Shown here: positions 57,434 through 64,000 of the stretch, in pieces
How the letters are laid out: the number at the start of each line of letters is the position of its first letter
Numbering within the stretch: the stretch's first letter is position 1
Origin: Tenebrio molitor
Lineage: Eukaryota > Arthropoda > Insecta > Coleoptera > Tenebrionidae
Length of the DNA: 64,000 nucleotides
Assembly (NCBI RefSeq): GCF_963966145.1
Contig: NC_091054.1
Span: forward strand, 16,616,001-16,680,000
Direction of reading: 5' to 3'
Position numbers and translations under genes: made by a program
The notes under the pieces: model-generated
Told to the model about the DNA's origin: nothing
The model's input: the letters and a program-made list of their open reading frames with translations, nothing else
Database searches by the model: none

Positions 57434-58576
57434 ACATAAACCATAGAGATTTCAGTGCTTATGAATAATATCTTTAAAATTTTAGTTATGCGTAAAATAC
57501 AAAATTCCTCAGTTATTTAGGTAAATAACCGAATTTGTATGCCTGTTATGCATAACCACTAAAAAATATAGATATTTTAAGTACATATCCATAATTTTAA
57601 CTCATGGAGGTTTATTAATCCTATAACAACAAAATAATACTCTGGAACGACTGCAAAAATGCAAAACCAGAAGGGTCAATAAAACTTGATAATAATTTAT
57701 ATACCTAAAAATGCATTTGATTAAACACTTAAACAAGAACAGCGGAAAAATAATAAAAAAATATAGTATAGTCCATTTTCTTTTAAAAACAATTGTCAAT
57801 GTCAAAATTCCCTCAAAAGACCACCCTAAAACCTTTCGTTTCGGCATTCCTGAATCGTAAAATCTCCCTAGATCAGGTTTGAGGTTATGTCAATAATTTT
57901 CAAAAGTCACAAAAATTTTAGGTGTAAGCAAATGTTATACCAAAAGACGAGAAATAAAGACGATAATGACACTGAAAAATACAGCTGAACAGTAGTGCAA
58001 ACGCCTTTACGTTAAAATGGCTGACATAAAATTGATATTTTACGTTGCCAACCTCATAAACATCAAATAACTAGTAGCTCATACCAACATGACAACAATT
58101 TGACAATTGTTTTAAAGAAAAAGTTAACTTTATATAATAATAAACTAAGGCACTTTGTTACCCTGATTATCTAATATTACAAAGAAATAAAGAAAATTTA
58201 TTTGTTTGAACAAGATGAGCTGTTGTGGCATTTTGAATTGCAAAAGTGTTGAGTTTTTTGCACTTACAGCTGTTACTTCTGTAAAATTTCTTACAGTTAC
58301 AGAGACTATAATAGCCCTGTTTAGCGCCAGAGGAAATGGCTGCAGTTTTTCTTAAAGTTATTGGTGTTTTTGGTATATCATTTACATCTAGGAACTTATC
58401 AAATTCTGAAAGAATATAGGCTTGTTGGAGGATACCATCTTTAGTAGATAAGTATTTTATATGTTATGCATTACAGGCATGCAAATTCGCTCATTTAGAA
58501 GTATTTAGTGTTTTACGTATAGAAACTAAAATTTTAAAGATATTATTCGTATGCACTGAAATCTCTGGGGTTTATG
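57434..58576. mobile_element. 1.1 kb TIR element carrying a transposase relic
   Basis: The left arm (CATAAACCATAGAGATTTCAG, AATAATATCTTTAAAATTTTAG, then TTTGTATGCCTGTTATGCATAAC) is inverted at 58443-58576, giving arms of about 130-150 bp. The word TTATGCACAATACCCAGAG, then ATNTTAGTTAAT, is present as a direct repeat at 57371 and 58571, just outside or at the edges. The interior includes a minus-strand transposase C-terminus (58158-58463). Confidence 0.8.
58158..58463 (-). pseudogene. Transposase/integrase C-terminus, Ginger/KRBA2-like, decayed
   Basis: An ATG-less minus-strand frame of about 100 codons reads STKDGILQQAYILSEFDKFL, then VNDIPKTPITLRKTAA and GYYSLCNCKKFYRSNSCKCK. This reproduces the C-terminal order of the DDE integrase-like proteins of Ginger/KRBA2-type elements: a GTKxGxLxxxYxRxQF block, a xIPxxxxSLRxAA block, then a Cys-rich CNCKxxCxxxxCKCxK knuckle. 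Here the last part of the knuckle (normally LCNSxCH) is degraded. The catalytic core is not found further upstream on this strand. No start codon, and the frame is closed upstream at 58464. Match is from memory of the motif and needs a search. Confidence 0.6.
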
Positions 58577-58807
58577 CACAATACCCAGAGATATTAGTTA
58601 ATTTATTTTAATAAATTTAATAATAATTGCAAACGAATTAATGCTCTCACAATTAGGAAATGTCAAAAAGAAGATGAAGGACACTTTCATCACCTTTTAT
58701 AATAAAATACCATAAACTACTTCTTCTTTCATTCCTTATTCTTACAAGGTTTAGTGAGGTTATGTTTAACTTTGATATATTTAGAGTTTGTCATTTGGCT
58801 AAAATAT
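58577..58807. other. AT-rich spacer
   Basis: No gene. Confidence 0.4.
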
Positions 58808-59022
58808 ATCGTGGTGTTCATTTAAATTTCTCCTCAAAGTTGGCGTTGAAGATGAAGAGTCGATTGTGAACGCACCACTCGTGAGTCTGCAGAGTAAAAA
58901 CACGAACAACGCAAAGAGTGAGGTTAGATTTAAACAGCAGGTCCGTGATCTGTAATTCGTGGCGCGTTCGCAATCGAGTTTTCAACGCCAACTTTGAAGA
59001 GAAATTTAAATGAACACCCGAT
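58808..59022. mobile_element. TIR element, GTGTTCATTTAAATTT family, copy 1
   Basis: The left arm GTGTTCATTTAAATTTCTCC then TCAAAGTTGGCGTTGAA is inverted at the right end (TTCAACGCCAACTTTGAAGA then GAAATTTAAATGAACACCC). About 215 bp with a GC-richer centre (CTGCAGAGTAAAAACACGAA). Copy 2 at 63714 is in the opposite orientation. Confidence 0.9.
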
Positions 59023-59769
59023 ATACCGTGGGATCATTTAAATTTATAAATAAAGTACGCTAAGACTTTTAAATTAGATTGGCAACACTATTGACGTTTA
59101 GGGTTCTCATGTTTAATCGTTTTAATTTAAAAGAAATGAAGCATTAGAAAATACAATTTTTCTAATTTTGACATATAAAGTGACACTTTTCAAAATTAAT
59201 TGACGTTGGGAAACGTCACACTTTTCGTAACTGGTTACGAAAAGTAAAATCTTTCCTAACTGGTTAGGAAAAATTTATTGTATCATCAATTTGACACTGT
59301 CATATTTTTTGTTTTTAAGCAAAATAACCGTGCCTACTTACCTACTTGATATTTTAACACAATAATAATTTATTATTAATGAAATTCATTACTTCGTTTA
59401 ACGTTTGAAGAAACTTTTTTTTGTCAAAATTAGAAAAAATCTTGTATGTAACACTTTAGGAAATGCAATTTTGTGTAACTCGTGTGATTTTGCGGGATCT
59501 CGCTGCGCTCGTCCCGCAAATATTCCACTCGTTACACAAAATAACGCATTTCCTAACTGGTTACATAAATAGCTATTTATTGACAATCATAGAAAATGTT
59601 CAAAGTGTTCTCCCCCAGGAAATAACTGTTGTTAACTCGCCGATTCATATTTTGGACTGAATTTTGAAGCCTCACTTTAACATTTCAAATCAAGTTGTCA
59701 ACAGTGCTGCCAATCTAATTTAAAAGCCATAGCCTACTTTAATTATAAATTTAGATAATCTCACGATAT
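59023..59769. mobile_element. 747 bp TIR element with TAACTGGTTA palindromes
   Basis: The left arm of ~75 bp (CCGTGGGATCATTTAAATTT, AAAGTACGCTAAGACTTTTA, AATTAGATTGGCAACACT) is inverted at 59701-59769. It abuts the preceding element with no spacer. The interior carries TAACTGGTTA at 59230, 59257 and 59554, the first two inside longer perfect palindromes (CGTAACTGGTTACG, CCTAACTGGTTAGG). Non-coding. Confidence 0.85.
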
Positions 59770-61436
59770 TATAAAGCACTTTCGATTCTCATTTTTTTTT
59801 TTATAGGATTCCTCTTACAATTCGTTACATTTAAAATAACTAAAATAGAGTGTTTTTTCTAAAAGATGTACATACTTATCTACAATCTTTCAAAATTCAG
59901 TTGCTCAAAAACCGTTATTTCTACAAAAACGGAATTTACCTGTCACCTTTTCACGACAATCTCAAAACTTGATTTCCTAATACCATCATAGTTTATTTGC
60001 AAAAACTGGTTATCCTACTATTTAAGGGTCGCACCTAAAGAATATTTCACACCCTTATTTCCGTTGACTAAATCTACATTTGTACAAAAAATTATAATTT
60101 AGCTACCGAATTTTGCTTAACTACATTTGTATTTGTAAACACTGCACCGGTCTACATTTTTCCATCTGGCACGTTGGGTGTCGTTCGTCCACCTGTTGTA
60201 CGCACTACTAATTTTATTCACAATTTTTATTACCGTAATATACCTAAGAATAAATTTCAAGACCCTCAACAAACATTTCACAGCACATATTTACAAGATA
60301 ACATGTTTTTTTTTTACTTCTTGAAGTCCTGCACGTATTCATTTATTTTAAAATTTTATTCTTAATGAGCAATAAACGACAGCTGATTAGCCGATTGAAT
60401 AATTTTGTAGCTAATGAGATTTTATTACATCGTTTAAAATCTAAATTACAATTAAAAAACACGCTTCAAATTTCTCTCCCGAATTTCAGCTTTCTTGTTC
60501 GTTTTGTTGCACTTTATCACTTGTGCGCAATTTCCTGCAACGAATCTTCGGCACACAATGCAATTTTTTATATTTTTGCATCCCAACGGCACCAGTAGAC
60601 GCAGCGTAAACACCTCTTAGCATTATTTAATTAACGCTAGAGAGGCCAAGTAAACAAGCTAAATCCATTTTAAACCTGAATTTTTAATTATTTTAATGGA
60701 ACTTGCCCAATCTGTTTCATCACAAAATGAGTTATGGAGCCGCGGCCTAATTTAAAGGACCCCTTATGTGCATTTACACTCCTCACTTACACTAATAACT
60801 CATGTTACACTCACTGTTTACCTCTTTAGATTATCTACACTTCTGGGTATCAGGTTATGAGAATTACGGAGACAAACGCGATAAATTTCTATTTTGGGTG
60901 GAGCAGTTCGAGGATCAGAGATGAAACAATTCAGCAAAAGCAGGGATTATCGCTGTTGTCCTGCGCTTTTTTTGAATTTATTATCCGGTGTTAACGTACA
61001 TGGCTGTATCAAGATCGATTCCACTTCCGCTTTTTTTGGGAGGAAGTCGGCCCTGAAACGTACACACCTAATACATATTCAAGTTTGCAAATTTTTTTAA
61101 GTGGGTGGTGAAACAGTTGCTAGCGTGTCAAGGTCATGGGAAGAGTACCCGCCTTCCAGACCGTTTTGTTTAAAAATTCAGCGCGTGTAATTTTCCGCTT
61201 GATCACACTGTATATTATTATATTATCAACAGTCTTTTAGATAGGCCAACATTTAGTGTTTTACATTATGCCAATGTGGTGGTACCGCCCACCAAATAAC
61301 ATCTGTTAGGCGGAATGCTTGACGAAACAGGTGAATAATTAGTTAACTTCATAATCCATCACTCGGTCGTTGATTGTTAAGTTTTTTGTTCCACTAAGCG
61401 ACAGTTTTTTCAGTTACACATTTTTGAAAAATATTT
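59770..61436. other. AT-rich stretch, no gene recognised
   Basis: Short frames at 60174-60598 and 60894-61100 without recognised domains. A TIR-like tip CACACTGTATATT lies at 61204. Confidence 0.4.
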
Positions 61437-61617
61437 ACAAGGTCTTGGATTTTCTCATGGGCTGTGAGTCATATCTGTGCAAACGACGAATGTCGGTGTC
61501 AAGTAGGCCATACAATCCGACCAGAAAACATTTAACAGATTTTTCACTGATATATCGCTTCGCCTTCGCGCAAATATTTCCAAGGTGACAGCCCATGAGA
61601 AAATCCAACACCTCTAC
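61437..61617. mobile_element. TIR element, GGTNTTGGATTTTCTCATGGGCT family, copy 2
   Basis: GGTCTTGGATTTTCTCATGG, then GCTGTGAGTCATATCTG, at the left and inverted GACAGCCCATGAGAAAATCC, then AACACC, at the right. About 181 bp. The ends match copy 1 (48988); the middle is shorter. Confidence 0.85.
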
Positions 61618-62120
61618 TACTCTCAGTTTGTGGAAAATTTTACAAGTTTTTAATTTTTTAACTAGTGTTTAAAAAAAAGATAACCACTCAACATGTTTTG
61701 ATGCCTTTTTTAAGACATTTTTTTGTCAAATTGTACAGGTACTGGTCCATTTTCTATTTTTTTATTTTACCTTTAAACGACCATATTGATATTATTACTG
61801 TTATTATTATTACAGTTTTGCATTTTAACAAGGCAGATAATTTTTATCAAATTTTTAGAGGAAATAATTAAAACGTGACTATACAGGAAGTCAGTTAATG
61901 TCATTTGACAAACAGTTGCTTGCTTACAAATTTCAAAAACTGATTGTCATACATAATTAATCTTACAAAATGAAAACGTATTGACCATAAAGATAAAGAA
62001 CAAAAAAAGCAGAAATCGCTTTAATTTTAGCAATACAGTTTTGGAATTTTTTTAACCAAATATTTTCCAATGGCCTCTACTCTGCATGCATAATTTTGTG
62101 TTGTTGTTTGTTGTTGTTGT
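61618..62120. other. AT-rich stretch
   Basis: Nothing recognised. Confidence 0.4.
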
Positions 62121-62123
62121 CGA

Positions 62124-62214
62124 TTAGCTGAAGGTATTCCTTGATGGTAAATAAACTCCTTGTTCCAGGTATGTCTGGCAAAAGTAATTCAGTGGAGTCA
62201 AATCGGGCGATTTT
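62124..62214 (-). pseudogene. Mariner-type transposase C-terminal fragment
   Basis: The minus strand reads SPDLTPLNYFCQTYLEQGVY, matching the last catalytic block of mariner transposases (W-P-x-R-SPDLTPLDFFLWGYLKxxVY), in which the Asp of SPDL or PLD is catalytic. Upstream, homology stops where the hAT-like element begins at 62215. Only about 30 codons are left. It is a fragment broken by the later insertion, or truncated before it. Confidence 0.7.
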
Positions 62215-62453
62215 GAGTGGTATTCAATCTGGGGTACGCGTACCCCCGAGGGTAAGCGAAGACATCTTAGGGGGTATGTAAAGTTTAAAAGAAGCAAATT
62301 CATTGTTCGTGTTAAAGGGGAATAATCGGGGTTAAATTTTGAGTGAGGGACAAGGAAATGTGTATGACTTGAATTAGTTCCAATAACTTTGAAGGATTGA
62401 AAAAAAAAATTATATCTGGGGGTACGTGGACATAAAAGGTTGAATATCACTGA
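62215..62453. mobile_element. Non-autonomous hAT-type element
   Basis: The right end, read on the minus strand, is CAGTGATATTCAACCTTTTA, the classic hAT terminus (CAGTGNTTCTCAACCTTTT), followed by GTACCCCC. The left end (AGTGGTATTCAATCTGGGG, TACGCGTACCCCC) is its inverted counterpart. About 239 bp. No clear 8-bp target duplication was identified. Confidence 0.75.
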
Positions 62454-63713
62454 TCTCTTATTTATTTGAAGTTAAAAAAAAAATGTTTTTAATATTGCAA
62501 CACCCAAAATTGATCACAATTGATAAATTGTTACTTGCGTATCAAGGCTCAAAAAGTGTATCTTTTTCGTCCGAGTCTGGGTTTTCTAGTCGAGGCGCAG
62601 CCGAGACTTGAAAGCAGGCGAGGGCAAAAGGCACTTTATGGTCGAGGTACACACAACGTTTTTCGTGTTCGATTAGGCAAAACATGAATTAGTTGTAAAT
62701 TTTGACGTTGTCTTTGACAGATGTCAAATTAGATATATAAACTGAAAACTTTATATACATATTTAGTTATACAGGCTGTCTTATAAAAAACGGCCCACGC
62801 TGTAACTTTGCTATTGATAACCCAAATGAAAAAAATTCTACAGGAAACGAAGTGGCTCTAAAACATTACAAAGTTGAGTGAGCATGCATTTTTATACCAT
62901 CTACCCATTTATGGGCAATGGGCAACTTTTATTTTTTAAATAGTAACATAATTTTTATTATTGATTCTGTTAGAGTTTCTTTTTCTGATTGTATGGCATA
63001 AAAAAACTGTACCCTTCGAGAAAAAAAGGAAAACGAACAGGAAAATAATTACATATTTCAGTTCTTATTCCCAGATTTTTTAAAATTCAAATTTGCAGTT
63101 GTCACTACCACTGATGTAAACTGCTTTATCATTATTTACTTTAACAAATATTTATTGAGAGGGCATCGCAAGAATAATCTTCTGATTTCAACTTTAAACA
63201 TGTCTTTTTAATAAAATATAAAAATTACCAAAGTGAAAGTTTCAATTAGTCACTCTGCATAAACTTGGCTAGAACGAATTATGAAACAATTACCAGGAAT
63301 TGACACCTTCATAACCGCGACAAGTTTCTTCAATTACTTCTTTATTCAAAGGGACTTTGTTCTTTGACCTTTAAATAAGATAACTATTTTGTATTTTTGT
63401 AAATTTAATAAAAATTTAAATTTCAAGACAAATAATATTTTTAAGTTAGAACGTCAAAGTTGAAATCCAAAATATATCCACCCTGGATTTCAACAAAGGT
63501 CAAGGGTTCAAGGTTATCGAATATAATCTATCAGTCTGTAACTTTTAACTTAAGCAGAAAAAATTTCTAAATTTTAACTGGTCCTGAAATCAGTGTTGTT
63601 GTTTTTTCCCACACAAAAAGGTTTTTTACATAACCAACATGATCTCAAAACCAGTAAACTGGATAACTCTTTGGTTTTCGTAAAGAAGGTTTCAGCTAAA
63701 AAACAAAACGATA
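62454..63713. other. AT-rich stretch with one isolated TIR tip
   Basis: A TACAGGCTGTCTTATAAAAA tip at 62770. No partner end found; it may lie outside the window. No gene. Confidence 0.4.
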
Positions 63714-63918
63714 ATATCAGTGTTTATTTAAATTTATCCTCAAAGTTGGCGTTGAAGAGTCGACTGTGAACGCACCACGGATTACAGATCAGCTGTTTAA
63801 TTCTAACCTCACTTTGTGCGTTGTTTGTGTTTTTACTCTGCAAACTGACGAGTGGTGCGTTCACAATCGACTCTTCACCGCCAACTAAATAAATAAAAAT
63901 TTAATTGAACACCCGATA
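63714..63918. mobile_element. TIR element, GTGTTCATTTAAATTT family, copy 2
   Basis: GTGTTTATTTAAATTTATCC, then TCAAAGTTGGCGTTGAAGA, at the left and AATTTAATTGAACACCCGAT at the right. The centre is the reverse complement of copy 1's centre (TTTTTACTCTGCA), so this copy is inserted in the opposite orientation. Confidence 0.85.
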
Positions 63919-64000
63919 TTAATAATTAAGGTAATAAAAACTTAATATTTAATATTAATCACCGTGTATAAATATTTCAAAATACTACATAATTACTTTT
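63919..64000. other. AT-rich window end
   Basis: Nothing recognised. Confidence 0.4.

Noticed and set aside
1..64000. CRISPR arrays, bacterial operons or integrons
   Set aside because: No regularly spaced short repeats, no prokaryote-style gene density; the window is eukaryotic.

Overview
The window looks like a gene-poor, AT-rich piece of an arthropod nuclear genome, most likely an insect. A beetle is plausible from the repeat style but is not shown. Evidence for this reading: two miR-92-type microRNA hairpins of arthropod form, a tRNA-derived SINE, 5S-rRNA-like fragments, many small terminal-inverted-repeat (TIR) elements, remnants of non-LTR, Tigger/pogo, mariner, hAT and Ginger/KRBA2-like elements, and no bacterial operon structure. 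Most open reading frames here are short, overlap on both strands and look like chance. I found no complete host protein-coding gene. The one host coding candidate is a 20-codon first exon (3329-3388, + strand) ending in a perfect splice donor.

Layout. 1-7.6 kb: AT-rich flank, a purine-rich minisatellite with a ~300 bp higher-order period (955-2100), a small Harbinger-like MITE, the putative promoter and first exon, a 493 bp MITE, a two-copy tandem repeat and a GC-rich island. 7.6-20 kb: a decayed non-LTR reverse transcriptase, a 517 bp near-perfect palindrome, a mariner-derived MITE, a further TIR element, a tRNA-SINE, and a stacked cluster of MITEs (18.0-19.5 kb) in which one nested insertion can be resolved to its TA target site. 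20-31.7 kb: AT-rich DNA alternating with GC-richer low-repeat islands, plus a decayed Tigger/pogo transposase. 31.7-35.0 kb: a reverse transcriptase/endonuclease retroelement, nearly open from end to end but broken by one in-frame stop, sitting inside a TIR element. 35.3-40 kb: a second copy of the palindrome and three diverged copies of a ~280 bp repeat. 40.85-42.95 kb: the main functional candidate, a GC-rich island holding two miR-92 hairpins on the minus strand, a cluster of CRE (TGACGTCA) sites and three CTCF-like GGCGCTA motifs. 44.3-52.4 kb: another MITE, GC-rich islands (one with paired RFX-type X-boxes) and two 5S-like fragments. 53-64 kb: dense TIR elements, several adjacent or nested, one carrying a degenerate transposase C-terminus.

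Overall pattern. Low-repeat GC-richer islands of 0.5-2 kb alternate with blocks of short mobile elements, as expected of a large intron or intergenic regulatory region. The microRNAs are the only features I would call functional with good confidence. The most unusual structural signals are (1) two palindromic elements with the same arms but different terminal segments of identical length and position, matched between both arms of each copy, and (2) many otherwise unrelated elements that share a TACAGGGTG-like tip.
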